NCBI RefSeq assembly: GCF_024343775.1
Contig: NZ_RJUF01000014.1
Span: 1 to 64,000 of the forward strand
Origin: Lacihabitans soyangensis
GTDB taxonomy: Bacteria > Bacteroidota > Bacteroidia > Cytophagales > Spirosomataceae
DNA length: 64,000 bases
Direction of reading: 5' to 3'
The translations under genes and the position numbers were made by a program. Under the pieces are notes generated by a model, which made no database searches, was not told the origin of the DNA, and worked only from the letters and a program-made list of their open reading frames with translations. This document shows, in pieces, positions 8,371 to 18,088 of this stretch (position 1 is its first letter; each line of letters starts with the position of its first letter).

Positions 8371-11205
8371 TCAGAAGCAATTACCGATTTGAGCCTTGAA
8401 AACATTACCTTTTTCAGCCACAAAACCTGGGCTTAAAAGTATACTTTCCGAAGCTTGGTAAAGAACATTGGAGACCGGCTGAATTTTCTGAACCGACGTT
8501 AAATCTTTGGCGAAGATATTTTGGCTAGAATTAGCCATTATTACCCCATTCACCAGTTTGTCTTCTGTGGCTCTAACAAAGTTAAAATCTGTTGGTGGTG
8601 GTACAGGACAGTTCCAGTTTTGAAGACAAACGGCGGTTATACTTAAATTCGTTTTTAAGTTTTGGATAATTATCCCGGCATTCGTTTCTCCATTGCTCCA
8701 CAAAACAGGACCAGAGCATCCCGTAGCAATCAAAACAAAATCTACAGAATCACAAACACTTACAGGTGAAACATGCGGAGCAATGGCGGAAATCTGATAG
8801 GAAAATGCTTGGTTATTTTGATTTGTTCCTGTTACAGAAAACTGATTTTGAGTGTTTTTGGAAAACTGAATATTAGTAGAATTTGCGATTTCGTCAGCTT
8901 GAGGAACTGTAATGGAAACATTTTCAAAAGGAAAACCAAAAATCTCTGGGGTACTTTTCACAAAAATCTCTGCCTTTTGCCTCGGCGATGGACACAAACC
9001 TGTACATTGAGATTGAGCGTAGTAGTAATTTGAGCCCAGTGGTAAATTACTTCTCACTAGCTGCTCGGAATTTGAAAGAAGGTTACCGCCCACACTGGCG
9101 TCCCACCAAGTAGTAGATTGTACTGCCAAGTGAGCATTGGTGTAAATTTTTATACCAAAACCTGACACACACAAAGGATCCAAAAGAGAATTATCTACTG
9201 GTAATAATTTCCATATTCCATTTGGAAATTCACCCACCAAAGTCGAGAATGAGGTTCGGGGTGAGAAATTACCAGAAACGGGGCTGATACCTACAATTGG
9301 AGCATTGTTTTTAAAAACCATCGTTACCAAACCACTGCTGGCAGTGCCTCTAGCGTAAGTTCCCTCGGCAATTAAATCGTATAACTGACCAGAAGGTGAC
9401 AAAAGTTTAAATCCTACCTCTTCATTAAAAGGCACACCTCCACCATCAGCAGTACTACAAGATGTCGCCCCTCCACCATCTTTTTTATGCCAACTAATGG
9501 TTACTTCCAATGAATCAATTAAACCAATCGCATCGGTCATATTTACAGTAATATCGGAGCCAGACTGTTCAAATCCGTCAAAACCAACGGTGGGTCCTGA
9601 GTAAATTTTTTGATAAAAGTCAGGGAAACTACATGCAGGAGATGTGGCCACAAGCGTATCTAGTTTTGCCGAACAATACCTATCCTCTAGATTATTTACG
9701 CTTGGGGTTTGAGTCTGAGTAACATTGTAAACAACTGGTTTTGACTCAACGGTCTTAACACAAAAACCTTTGCTTACAGTTAAGGTATAGTTTCCATCTT
9801 GGGTAGCTGTAAAACTATTATCGGTATCAGGTAAAATTACACCATTTCTTCTCCAAACATAGTTAGTCCCAGCTACTAATGGAGTTGAAATAATGGCACT
9901 GTCGCCAACACAAAAATATCTACTGGGAGATACACTGAGGCTTACACTGGCCAGGTTTTCATTCAAACATGCCACAGCATTAAGAAGATTTACCCTGCCT
10001 GAACCCAACTGACCTACAAAACTTGGATTGACCGAGGAAATATCATCAGCAGTGGATTTTAAAACATTCTCCAATTGAGCCATGGTAAGGCTAGGAAAAC
10101 AAGACCAAATATAAGCCAAACAAGAAGAAACCAGCGGAGTGGCCATGGATGTACCGCTGAAAGAGGCATAAGTGCCGAAAGGAATCGTACTCAATATACC
10201 TCTACCCGGTGCTGAAATATCAACCGTGTTTCCATATGAGCTAAATGAACTCCTAGCATCGTTTATATCTAGACTAGCTACTGAAATAACGTGATTGTAA
10301 GCTGCAGGATAGCTCAGTTCGTCGTTGTTATCGTTTCCAGCGGCTGCCACCACCATGACACCACGATTGTAGGCGTAATCTATCACATCCTGCTCTGCCT
10401 GAGAGAAACCTGGACCGCCCCAAGATAAACTAACTATCTTGGCACCATTATCTACTGCCCATCTTATACCCTCGAAACCGTAATATATGCTATTAAAACT
10501 ACCATTGTCTGGAGTAGCTTTTATTGGCATGATCTTTACCTTATTGTTGCCCGCAGAAGCTATTCCTAGGGCGTTATTGGTAACTGCCGACACAATTCCC
10601 GCCACGTGGGTTCCATGTGAAAAACTGGCATTGGGTGGATTTGGGTCAGTATCAGCCAATGATGACATATCTTTCCCAGCCACCATGTTAGCTGCCAAAT
10701 CGGGATGATTGGTCTCAATAGCATTATCTACAACAGCCACCACGACAGGATTTCCACCTGGATTTACATCCCATGCTTGGTCTGCTTTGATTTTTGTAAG
10801 TGACCATTGGGATCCAAAATCAGTATCGTTGGGAGCGGAGATAATTTTACGAATCGGCACTTTCTCTACATATACATAATAACCATCTTGCTTTAGTTGG
10901 TCGATTATATCATCTATCTTGTCGGAATCTTTGAGTTTTAGTCTTATGATATTGTTTAAATCCCTATTTTTGAGATTTGAAAAAGGTTTTTCTATTTTAC
11001 TAATATTGGATGTGGCTATGGTGTTTGAAATGAAAGGTGCCTCTGTGGCTACATTCAATGCTTTGGTAGTAGATTTTATCATTTTCCCAAACTGTGGTTT
11101 CACTCTTATGTAAATTTCGCCCTCAGAGAACTCAGTGAGTTTCTTTTGAGACAAAGCATTAAACCAAAACAAAACTGTAAAAAACAACCCTAACCAATAT
11201 TTCAT
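8371..11205 (-). CDS. Secreted subtilisin-like serine protease (S8) with C-terminal adhesion-type domains
   Basis: Exported peptidase of family S8. The signal peptide covers residues 1-20 (ending ALSQ), followed by a propeptide-like region to about 120. The catalytic triad is complete: Asp160 in VVAVVDNAIETNHPDL, His197 in SHGTHVAG, Ser353 in FSGTSMATP, with oxyanion Asn291 in AAGNDN. After residue 430 come an Ig-like/PKD-type segment and a P-domain-like region (about 535-695, GEFPNGIWKLLPVD). The tail has the 'coat-hanger' pattern seen at the ends of many Bacteroidota surface proteins (LLSPGFVAEKGNVFKAQIG) and closes with NCF. That tail is not a classical T9SS type A domain and may be another sorting signal. 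Monocistronic; it shares a 26-bp divergent gap with the PIG-L gene. Confidence 0.9.
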   Translation of the reverse strand: MKYWLGLFFTVLFWFNALSQKKLTEFSEGEIYIRVKPQFGKMIKSTTKALNVATEAPFISNTIATSNISKIEKPFSNLKNRDLNNIIRLKLKDSDKIDDIIDQLKQDGYYVYVEKVPIRKIISAPNDTDFGSQWSLTKIKADQAWDVNPGGNPVVVAVVDNAIETNHPDLAANMVAGKDMSSLADTDPNPPNASFSHGTHVAGIVSAVTNNALGIASAGNNKVKIMPIKATPDNGSFNSIYYGFEGIRWAVDNGAKIVSLSWGGPGFSQAEQDVIDYAYNRGVMVVAAAGNDNNDELSYPAAYNHVISVASLDINDARSSFSSYGNTVDISAPGRGILSTIPFGTYASFSGTSMATPLVSSCLAYIWSCFPSLTMAQLENVLKSTADDISSVNPSFVGQLGSGRVNLLNAVACLNENLASVSLSVSPSRYFCVGDSAIISTPLVAGTNYVWRRNGVILPDTDNSFTATQDGNYTLTVSKGFCVKTVESKPVVYNVTQTQTPSVNNLEDRYCSAKLDTLVATSPACSFPDFYQKIYSGPTVGFDGFEQSGSDITVNMTDAIGLIDSLEVTISWHKKDGGGATSCSTADGGGVPFNEEVGFKLLSPSGQLYDLIAEGTYARGTASSGLVTMVFKNNAPIVGISPVSGNFSPRTSFSTLVGEFPNGIWKLLPVDNSLLDPLCVSGFGIKIYTNAHLAVQSTTWWDASVGGNLLSNSEQLVRSNLPLGSNYYYAQSQCTGLCPSPRQKAEIFVKSTPEIFGFPFENVSITVPQADEIANSTNIQFSKNTQNQFSVTGTNQNNQAFSYQISAIAPHVSPVSVCDSVDFVLIATGCSGPVLWSNGETNAGIIIQNLKTNLSITAVCLQNWNCPVPPPTDFNFVRATEDKLVNGVIMANSSQNIFAKDLTSVQKIQPVSNVLYQASESILLSPGFVAEKGNVFKAQIGNCF

Positions 11206-11224
11206 TCTTACATAATTACTATTA

Positions 11225-11232
11225 CAAACTTA
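11225..11232 (-). promoter_or_regulatory. Putative -7 element for the S8 protease
   Basis: The minus strand reads TAAGTTTG (TAnnTTTG type), 20 bp upstream of the protease ATG and touching the start codon of the divergent PIG-L gene. The leader would be very short. The tight spacing suggests the two divergent genes cannot be transcribed fully independently. Confidence 0.35.
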
Positions 11233-13712
11233 TGAAAAAATTATGTCTCCTTGGTCTTCTTTTTTATTCTACGGGCATATTGTTTGCACAGCCGAAGCCA
11301 CAGTCAAGTAGTGAAATCTACCAAAATATTCAAAAACTGAACACAGTGGGTAACGCCATGTATGTGGCAGCACACCCCGACGACGAGAATACTTTATTGA
11401 TAGCTTGGCTTTCAAAAGAAAAAAAAGTTAGAACAGCCTACATGGCCATGACCAGAGGTGACGGTGGGCAAAACCTAATAGGTTCAGAACAAGGAGAATA
11501 TGTAGGACTACTCAGAACGCATGAATTGTTAGAAGCCCGTAAAATAGACGGTGGAGAACAATATTTCTCACGAGCGGTAGATTTTGGTTTCTCGAAACAA
11601 ACAGATGAGGCCTTGTCGACATGGGGAAAAGACAAAATACTGGAAGATTTGGTTTATCAAATACGAAAATTCCAACCTGATGTGATCATTAACAGATTTC
11701 CACCCGATGCACGTGCTGGACACGGTCATCACTCAGCATCAGCGGTTCTATCAGCAGAGGCATTTGATGCGGCGGCCGATCCTACGAAGTTTCCTGAACA
11801 GCTAAAAACCGTGGGTGTATGGCAAGCAAAAAGATTGGTTTGGAACACTTTCAACAGAGGTTTTACGAATACCGAACCTACGGATGGACCATATATCAAG
11901 CTTCCATTGGCAGACTATAGCCCACTTTTGGGAAAATCATACTCTGAAATAGCAGCTGAAGCTCGAAGCAAGCACCGTAGCCAAGGTTTTGGATCCGCAC
12001 CTACCAGAAACGAACGTTACGACTTTGCAGTAAACATCAAAGGAGAATCAGCCAAAGAAGATTTGTTTGATGGCATAGATTTGACCTGGAGAAGGATTCA
12101 AGGTGGAGAACCTATTGGAAAAGCACTGGATGCCATTCTTGCCCAATTTGACTTTCAAAATCCTTCTAAAAGTGTAAAAGGCCTAATTGAAGTCTACAAA
12201 GCGATTGAAAAAACGCCTGAATCTATTTACAAAACCAACAAGCTTTCAGAATGTCTGAATTTGATCTTGGCTTGTTCAGGAATATACTGTGAGGCCAATG
12301 CAGCCACCAATATGATTTCTCCGGGTCAAACACTTAAAGTTTTTGCGACAGCTGTGAATCGTTCCAACTTAGATGTAAAAATAGAGAACTTTAAAATCTA
12401 TGGAGCAGCTTCAAAAGACAGTACTTTAACCAAAACATTGGCCTATAACAAGAGCTTGGATTTTGCCATTGATACGAAAATTCCTATTAACGCAGCCATA
12501 ACCCAACCTTATTGGTTAAACGAAAAGCCAGAAAAAGGAATTTACAAGGTGCAGGATGAAAAATTCAGAGGACTACCCATGGCTCCAGATGCACTTTGGG
12601 CTGAATTTACCCTGAATATTTTGGGAGAATCTTTCAAATATACCCACCCTATCAAATACAAATATACCGAACCATCACTTGGAGAAATATATAAGTATCT
12701 GGAAATCAGACCTGAAATTATGATTAACCTTGACCAAAAGGTGTACATTTTTGCAGATAACAAACCTAAAAAGGTTAGTGTAATGGTAAAAAGCAATGTG
12801 GCAAACTTGAACACAAAAGTAAAACTCAATTTGGCCGCTGGGTGGAATTACGAACCAAAAGAAATAGAAGTAAGTTTTACTGAAAAAAATCAAGAAAAGC
12901 CAGTCTTTTTTACGGTTACGCCACCTTCAACGAGTTCTGAAATAGAAATAAAAGCTTCGGCAAGCACCTCGAATGGTACTTTTTCTAAATCAGTGAAAAA
13001 TATTAAGTATGAACATATTCCAGAACTCAATGTTTTTCCAGAAGCCACAGCAAGGGCCAACAGAATAAATCTTTTGAAAAAAGGACAAAACATAGCCTAC
13101 ATAGCCGGTGCAGGTGACGAAGTTCCAGAATCCCTGAAGCAAATTGGGTATGATTTGACCAATCTAAATGAAACCACTATCAAAGGTAATTTGTCTAAAT
13201 ATGATGCTATAATAGTGGGTGTAAGGGCATACAATACCGAAGATTGGTTGGTAAATGCACAAAATACCTTATTTGAATATGTCAAAAACGGTGGAAATCT
13301 GATCGTTCAATACCAAACGCAAGCGTTCTACGGAACTGTCAAAACCAAAGAACTCGGACCTTTTCCGATTACAATTGGCCGCGGAAGAGTGACCGAAGAA
13401 AATGCTGAAATGAAAGTTTTGAGAGCCGCAGACCCAATTTTGAACACGCCAAACAAAATAGACGCAAAGGACTACGACGGTTGGATTCAAGAAAGAGGAC
13501 TCTATTTTGCCGAAAAATGGTCGGATAAATACACCAGTGTTTACAGCATAAAAGACACCGGTGAAACCGAACAAGAAGGCTCTTTGTTATATACCAAATA
13601 TGGCAAAGGGACCTATATTTTCACTGGTCTTTCGTTCTTTAGGCAGCTACCTGCTGGAGTACCAGGTGCTTTCAGATTGATGGCCAATTTGATATCATTC
13701 AACAAAAAATAG
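11232..13712 (+). CDS. Secreted PIG-L/LmbE-family deacetylase, large form
   Basis: Zinc-dependent de-N-acetylase of the PIG-L family, with a signal peptide (residues 1-19, ending LFAQ), so it works outside the cytoplasm. The zinc motif AHPDDE is at 48-52, MTRGDGGQN near 78-86, and the third ligand region RAGHGHHSAS near 163-172. The deacetylase ends around residue 270. The remaining 550 residues contain beta-rich Ig-like segments and a C-terminal domain resembling the glutamine-amidotransferase/ThuA fold (DAIIVGVRAYN, GGNLIVQYQTQ). This long architecture is common in Bacteroidota and its substrate (probably an N-acetylated sugar or glycan) is not known. The next gene starts directly after its stop codon, so the two are co-transcribed. 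Confidence 0.85.
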   Translation: MKKLCLLGLLFYSTGILFAQPKPQSSSEIYQNIQKLNTVGNAMYVAAHPDDENTLLIAWLSKEKKVRTAYMAMTRGDGGQNLIGSEQGEYVGLLRTHELLEARKIDGGEQYFSRAVDFGFSKQTDEALSTWGKDKILEDLVYQIRKFQPDVIINRFPPDARAGHGHHSASAVLSAEAFDAAADPTKFPEQLKTVGVWQAKRLVWNTFNRGFTNTEPTDGPYIKLPLADYSPLLGKSYSEIAAEARSKHRSQGFGSAPTRNERYDFAVNIKGESAKEDLFDGIDLTWRRIQGGEPIGKALDAILAQFDFQNPSKSVKGLIEVYKAIEKTPESIYKTNKLSECLNLILACSGIYCEANAATNMISPGQTLKVFATAVNRSNLDVKIENFKIYGAASKDSTLTKTLAYNKSLDFAIDTKIPINAAITQPYWLNEKPEKGIYKVQDEKFRGLPMAPDALWAEFTLNILGESFKYTHPIKYKYTEPSLGEIYKYLEIRPEIMINLDQKVYIFADNKPKKVSVMVKSNVANLNTKVKLNLAAGWNYEPKEIEVSFTEKNQEKPVFFTVTPPSTSSEIEIKASASTSNGTFSKSVKNIKYEHIPELNVFPEATARANRINLLKKGQNIAYIAGAGDEVPESLKQIGYDLTNLNETTIKGNLSKYDAIIVGVRAYNTEDWLVNAQNTLFEYVKNGGNLIVQYQTQAFYGTVKTKELGPFPITIGRGRVTEENAEMKVLRAADPILNTPNKIDAKDYDGWIQERGLYFAEKWSDKYTSVYSIKDTGETEQEGSLLYTKYGKGTYIFTGLSFFRQLPAGVPGAFRLMANLISFNKK

Positions 13713-14675
13713 ATGAATTGGAGTAGAGAATTCTCGCAAAACGAGGTTTTTTTCTTGGTTAGCTTTATCCTGATTTATATTATTTATTTCGGTAGGGTGT
13801 TCTATATCTCCAAAAAACTAAAAACCTCGGCAGCTTCATCTTCCTTGAAATTTATTATTCGCAGTATCTATTTGGGGCTCATGAGTTTAGCTCTACTGGG
13901 CCCCAATTTTGGTATAACTGAGCTAGAGGCCCGTTCATCGAGCAAAGATATTTATTTGGCTTTTGACCTCTCTCTTTCCATGAACGCAAACGATGTGGAG
14001 CCATCGAGATTGGACAAAATAAAAAGTGAAATTACCAATTTGGTAGACCAGTTTAGTACCGACAAATTTGGCATAATGGTTTTTAACTCCGGAGCTCAAG
14101 TTTTCACACCCTTGACCTTTGACCATGCCAATCTCAAGAACAACATTGCGTCTTTAAAAACCACACTTCTTCCAAAAGGCTCAACTGATTTCAATTCTAT
14201 TTTTGACTTATTGATTGAGAAATTTGGTGTAAACGCTAAAAAAGAAAGCCAATCCAAAGTGGGCATCGTCATCACCGACGGTGAAAACTTCCAGAACATT
14301 GATAATCAATATTTTAAACTTATAAAAAAGAACAACATCAATTTGTTCATCATAGGTATTGGTTCTCAAATGGGAAGTAAAATCCCGACCCTAAATGGTT
14401 ATAAAAAAGACAAAAATGGCCAGGATGTGGTGAGTGTTTTAGATATCAACCAAATAAATGAAATAGCCAAGCAAACTGGCGGTCAATATTTTATAGTCAA
14501 TAACCAAAGAAATCAGATTGCAGATTTGATAGAGAAACTGAATCAAGTCAAAAGTAGTTCGGATACCATCAACCAACAGACGGTTACCTACAACAAATAC
14601 ATGTATTTTTTGCTTATTGCACTGATTTTCATCATATTGGATTTTTTATTAACTGTAAATGTGCTGAAACTCTAA
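13713..14675 (+). CDS. VWA-domain membrane protein (BatB-like)
   Basis: Inner-membrane protein with a von Willebrand factor A domain, similar in size and layout to the aerotolerance proteins BatA/BatB. There are two N-terminal membrane helices (about 11-30 and 47-65). The VWA domain starts at residue 80, with the metal-ion motif DLSLS (Asp85, Ser87, Ser89). Later MIDAS residues are in KGSTDF and ITDGEN, and a closing helix sits at about 297-315. It begins immediately after the PIG-L stop and its own stop is followed directly by the TPR gene, so the three are an operon. In Bat systems VWA and TPR proteins work together in the envelope; here BatA, BatD and MoxR are absent from the window. Confidence 0.82.
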   Translation: MNWSREFSQNEVFFLVSFILIYIIYFGRVFYISKKLKTSAASSSLKFIIRSIYLGLMSLALLGPNFGITELEARSSSKDIYLAFDLSLSMNANDVEPSRLDKIKSEITNLVDQFSTDKFGIMVFNSGAQVFTPLTFDHANLKNNIASLKTTLLPKGSTDFNSIFDLLIEKFGVNAKKESQSKVGIVITDGENFQNIDNQYFKLIKKNNINLFIIGIGSQMGSKIPTLNGYKKDKNGQDVVSVLDINQINEIAKQTGGQYFIVNNQRNQIADLIEKLNQVKSSSDTINQQTVTYNKYMYFLLIALIFIILDFLLTVNVLKL

Positions 14676-15317
14676 ATGTACCAATTCATTTATCATATCA
14701 TTTATTTCCTGATCAACCCTCAATTTTTTACAAATATTGAGCAAAAGAACACATTTAAAATGGAATTCAACTTGGCCTTCAGAAAAGGCGATTTCAAAAA
14801 ATCTATCGCAGTTTTTGAAGAAATAGAAAAAGTAAATAGACTAATTGAACCCGAGCTTCGACTGGATGCCGCTCATGCCTATTTTGTTACAAACGATACC
14901 CTCAATGCCCGAATAAATTACGAACACACGCAAGATTTACCCAACGCACTCCAAGCTTCTCAGTCTTGTAATCAACTGGGTGTGTTGGCCATTATACGTG
15001 GAGATAGCAGTACTGGGCTAAAATACTTCAAAAGAGCGATTGAGAAAAACATAGATCTAGAGCAGGCAAGGTATAATTATGAGCTCATCAGTAAACTTTA
15101 CAAACCAAAAGGTTCGCCACCCCCAGAACAACAGCAAAGCAAACAAAATCAGGAAATTTTAGCTTCTGATAAGAAAGAACAAGACTTTGATGAATATACA
15201 TCAAAGAAAATTTCGAAAGAAAAAGCCCTACAACTCCTCGAAGACCTGAAAAATTCGGAAGTTAAAATTCTCATATCGAAAAAAAATAGTAAGCAAAATT
15301 TAGAAAAAGATTGGTAA
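14676..15317 (+). CDS. TPR protein, BatC/BatE-like partner of the VWA protein
   Basis: A 213-residue protein beginning with a hydrophobic stretch (MYQFIYHIIYFLINPQFF) that may be a signal or anchor. Next come two or three tetratricopeptide repeats (about 30-60 and 90-155, with AARINYEH-like and ARYNYELISKLY helices). The tail is charged, low-complexity and Gln/Lys-rich, ending in a probable helix (ISKEKALQLLEDLKNSE). It starts one base after the preceding stop codon. By position and domain type it is the counterpart of BatC in Bat operons. The TPR call is from pattern only; individual repeats are degenerate. Confidence 0.7.
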   Translation: MYQFIYHIIYFLINPQFFTNIEQKNTFKMEFNLAFRKGDFKKSIAVFEEIEKVNRLIEPELRLDAAHAYFVTNDTLNARINYEHTQDLPNALQASQSCNQLGVLAIIRGDSSTGLKYFKRAIEKNIDLEQARYNYELISKLYKPKGSPPPEQQQSKQNQEILASDKKEQDFDEYTSKKISKEKALQLLEDLKNSEVKILISKKNSKQNLEKDW

Positions 15318-15392
15318 TAAACCCGAAATTTGTAATTCATTAAGTGCCAAAGGCATGTTACGCAGTATAACAAGGGAAATTTTAGATTAAAA

Positions 15393-16334
15393 ATGAATAG
15401 TATTAAAGAAACCAATTACATTTTCAAGAACCAAAAAGCTTTCTATCGTGGCAAAGTAAGAGATGTTTATACCATTGGTAATCATGTACTTATGATCGCT
15501 TCCGATAGAATATCGGCCTTCGATGTGGTTTTGCCAAGACCTATACCTTTCAAAGGTCAAGTTTTGAACCAAATAGCCGCCAAAAACCTTGAAGCCACAC
15601 GCGAAATTGTACCCAATTGGTTGATAGCTACTCCAGATCCAAATGCGACATTTGGTCTAAAATGCGAGACTTTCCCAGTTGAAATGGTCGTAAGGGGATA
15701 TCTGGCTGGACATGCTTGGAGAGAATACAAAGCCGGTAAAAGAACACTTTGCGGCGTATCACTTCCGGAGGGATTGAAAGAAAACGATAAATTACCTCAC
15801 CCGATCATCACGCCCACCACCAAAGCTCACGAAGGTCACGACGAGGATATCTCTAGAGAAAATATCATAGCTTTGGGCCTGGTAGAGGAAGACAAATACA
15901 TCGCATTAGAAAAATATGCATTGGCTCTTTTTGCGAAAGGAACCGAAATGGCTCTTCAAAATGGACTAATTCTCGTTGATACGAAATACGAATTCGGTGA
16001 AAAAGACGGCACTATTTACTTGATAGACGAAATTCATACGCCTGATTCTTCGAGATTTTTTTATAATGCCAACTACCAAGAAAACCAGGATAACAACCTA
16101 CCGCAAAAGCAGTTATCGAAGGAATTTGTACGGGAATGGTTGATTGCTAATAATTTCCAAGGCAAAGAAGGACAAACGATTCCTGAAATGACCGATGAAA
16201 AAATCGAAGAAATCTCGAACCGTTACATTGAATTATACGAAAAAGTAACTGGCGAGAAATTTGTAAAGGATTTGACAGAAGATATCATTAAACGTGTTGA
16301 AGAAAACGTTAATAGTTTCTTAAAAAAGATATAA
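15393..16334 (+). CDS. purC: Phosphoribosylaminoimidazole-succinocarboxamide synthase
   Basis: SAICAR synthase, step eight of de novo purine synthesis: it joins CAIR and aspartate using ATP. Family signatures are clear: [10 protein letters not shown] at the N-terminus, [27 protein letters not shown], the [11 protein letters not shown] motif, and DTKYEFG followed by [13 protein letters not shown] in the C-terminal half. The length of 313 residues is the longer, yeast-like form common in Bacteroidota. A 75-bp gap separates it from the TPR gene and only 4 bp from the aminotransferase, so it is probably co-transcribed with the latter. Confidence 0.97.
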   Translation: MNSIKETNYIFKNQKAFYRGKVRDVYTIGNHVLMIASDRISAFDVVLPRPIPFKGQVLNQIAAKNLEATREIVPNWLIATPDPNATFGLKCETFPVEMVVRGYLAGHAWREYKAGKRTLCGVSLPEGLKENDKLPHPIITPTTKAHEGHDEDISRENIIALGLVEEDKYIALEKYALALFAKGTEMALQNGLILVDTKYEFGEKDGTIYLIDEIHTPDSSRFFYNANYQENQDNNLPQKQLSKEFVREWLIANNFQGKEGQTIPEMTDEKIEEISNRYIELYEKVTGEKFVKDLTEDIIKRVEENVNSFLKKI

Positions 16335-16338
16335 TACT

Positions 16339-17580
16339 ATGCCAAACGAGTATAAAAAAAGCGATAGGCTAAACAATCTTAGTTACGCTATCAGAGGTCC
16401 GGTTTTCGAAAAAGCTCAGCAGCTAGAAGCTATGGGCCAGAAAATAATCAATCTCAATATCGGCAATCCGGCTCCGTTTGGATTTGATGTACCTGACGAA
16501 ATTGTACACGATATGATTCTGAATCTTCGCAATGCACAAGGCTATTCGCATCATTTGGGAATTTTCCCTGCTCGTAAGGCCATCATGCACTATACGCAAC
16601 AGATTGGTATCAAAGACGTTAAGATGGAGGATATCTTTGTTGGGAACGGTGTAAGTGAGCTCATTGTAATGTGCATGCAGGCATTGCTCAACGACGGTGA
16701 TGAAATACTTATCCCTTCGCCCGACTATCCGCTATGGACTACTGCGGTGGCACTTTCCGGTGGAAAACCCGTGCATTATATGTGCGACGAGGCCTCTGAT
16801 TGGAATCCCGACGTGCAAGATATGGAGTCCAAAATAACCTCAAAAACCAAAGCCATTGTAATCATAAATCCCAATAACCCAACGGGGGCTGTTTATGAAA
16901 AAGACGTTTTGAAAAAAATCGTTGCACTGGCTGAGAAGCATAACCTCATTGTATTTTCTGATGAGATTTATGACAAAATCCTTTATGATGGAAACGTTCA
17001 CGTACCAGCAGCAACACTCTCTGAAGATGTATTTTTCATGACTTTCGGAGGTCTTTCTAAAAATTACCGAGCAGCAGGATTCAGAGGCGGATGGGTGATA
17101 CCGAGTGGTGCAAAAAATAAAGCAAAATCATTCTTAGAAGGCCTTACATTATTGGCTTCTATGCGTCTTTGTGCCAACGTACCTACGCAATACGCAATAC
17201 AGACTGCACTCGGTGGGTATCAGTCTATAAACGATCTTGTGGCAGAGGGCGGCAGATTAAAGAAACAAAGAGATTTAATTTATTACAAACTGACGGATAT
17301 TCCAGGCATCACCTGTGTCAAACCAAAAGGCTCTCTTTATGTCTTCCCAAAAATAGACATGAAGAAGTTTGATATTCAAAACGATGAGCAATTTGCTTTA
17401 GATCTTTTGTCAGAGCAAAAAGTATTTGTGGTTTCAGGCAAAGGCTTTAATTATAATGATGGCCAACACTTTAGAGCTGTATTTTTACCTGAGGTGGACA
17501 CTTTGGAACTCGCTACAGATAAAATTGCTGAATTTTTGGATAGTAGAAAAATAAAAACTAAAACACTCGTAGAAGCCTAA
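16339..17580 (+). CDS. AlaA-like alanine-forming aminotransferase (class I, PLP)
   Basis: Fold-type I PLP aminotransferase closest in motif pattern to E. coli AlaA (glutamate-pyruvate transaminase). Diagnostic pieces: LNIGNPAPFGFDVP (39-52), GYSHHLGIFPARK (68-80), NPNNPTG (177-183), SDEIYDKILYDG (207-218) and the PLP lysine Lys241 in GGLSKNYRAAGFRGGW. The 413-residue length matches AlaA (about 405). Cytoplasmic; it would link alanine to glutamate metabolism. It lies 4 bp downstream of purC and overlaps the DUF456 start by one base (TAATG). Exact substrate preference is an inference. Confidence 0.88.
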   Translation: MPNEYKKSDRLNNLSYAIRGPVFEKAQQLEAMGQKIINLNIGNPAPFGFDVPDEIVHDMILNLRNAQGYSHHLGIFPARKAIMHYTQQIGIKDVKMEDIFVGNGVSELIVMCMQALLNDGDEILIPSPDYPLWTTAVALSGGKPVHYMCDEASDWNPDVQDMESKITSKTKAIVIINPNNPTGAVYEKDVLKKIVALAEKHNLIVFSDEIYDKILYDGNVHVPAATLSEDVFFMTFGGLSKNYRAAGFRGGWVIPSGAKNKAKSFLEGLTLLASMRLCANVPTQYAIQTALGGYQSINDLVAEGGRLKKQRDLIYYKLTDIPGITCVKPKGSLYVFPKIDMKKFDIQNDEQFALDLLSEQKVFVVSGKGFNYNDGQHFRAVFLPEVDTLELATDKIAEFLDSRKIKTKTLVEA

Positions 17581-18062
17581 TGGATTATCTGTTGCTAATC
17601 TCCGGACTCGGCTGTCTTGTTATTGGCTTAGCGGGAGCTATACTTCCACTACCTGGCCCACCACTGAGTTTTGGTGGGATTTTATTACTTCATTACTCAA
17701 GATTTGCTGAATTTTCAGAGAACAGCCTTATTGCTTTTGGCGTCATAACGGTCTTGATTACCGTCTTGGACTATTACATTCCGATTTGGGGCACAAAGAA
17801 GTTCGGAGGTAGTAAATGGGGAACCATAGGTTCTGGAATTGGCCTTTTAGTTGGTATGTTCTTAGGCCCATTTGGTTTGTTTATCGGAGCTTTTGTTGGA
17901 GCTTTCATTGGCGAATATCTCTCTAACAAAAATCACAACATAGCATTCAAAGCCGCCTTGGGTAGCTTTTTAGGCTTGATGGCAGGCATCGTAGCAAAAA
18001 CCGTTCTCTGCATCGTCATGCTGGTTTATGCCATCATAGAAATTTACCAATCATTCCAATAA
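17580..18062 (+). CDS. DUF456 membrane protein
   Basis: A 160-residue integral membrane protein of the DUF456 family, function unknown. Four hydrophobic segments are visible, including the Gly-rich GTIGSGIGLLVGMFLGPFGL and IGAFVGAFIGEYL helices characteristic of the family, and an N-terminal PLPGPPLSFGG loop. Its ATG shares one base with the stop codon of the aminotransferase gene, so translation is probably coupled. It is the last gene of the forward run and is followed at once by a terminator. Confidence 0.85.
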   Translation: MDYLLLISGLGCLVIGLAGAILPLPGPPLSFGGILLLHYSRFAEFSENSLIAFGVITVLITVLDYYIPIWGTKKFGGSKWGTIGSGIGLLVGMFLGPFGLFIGAFVGAFIGEYLSNKNHNIAFKAALGSFLGLMAGIVAKTVLCIVMLVYAIIEIYQSFQ

Positions 18063-18087
18063 AAAAGGCCCCTTTCGAGGCCTTTTT
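18062..18087. terminator. Bidirectional terminator between DUF456 and SxtJ-like genes
   Basis: A perfect 9-bp stem AAAAAGGCC/GGCCTTTTT (18062-18070 with 18079-18087) with an 8-nt loop. It begins at the last base of the DUF456 stop codon and ends 1 bp before the SxtJ-like stop, serving both converging transcripts. Confidence 0.85.
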
Positions 18088-18088
18088 C

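Noticed and set aside
15318-15392. Purine riboswitch upstream of purC
   Set aside because: The 75-bp gap lacks the paired loop structure and conserved core of purine riboswitches.
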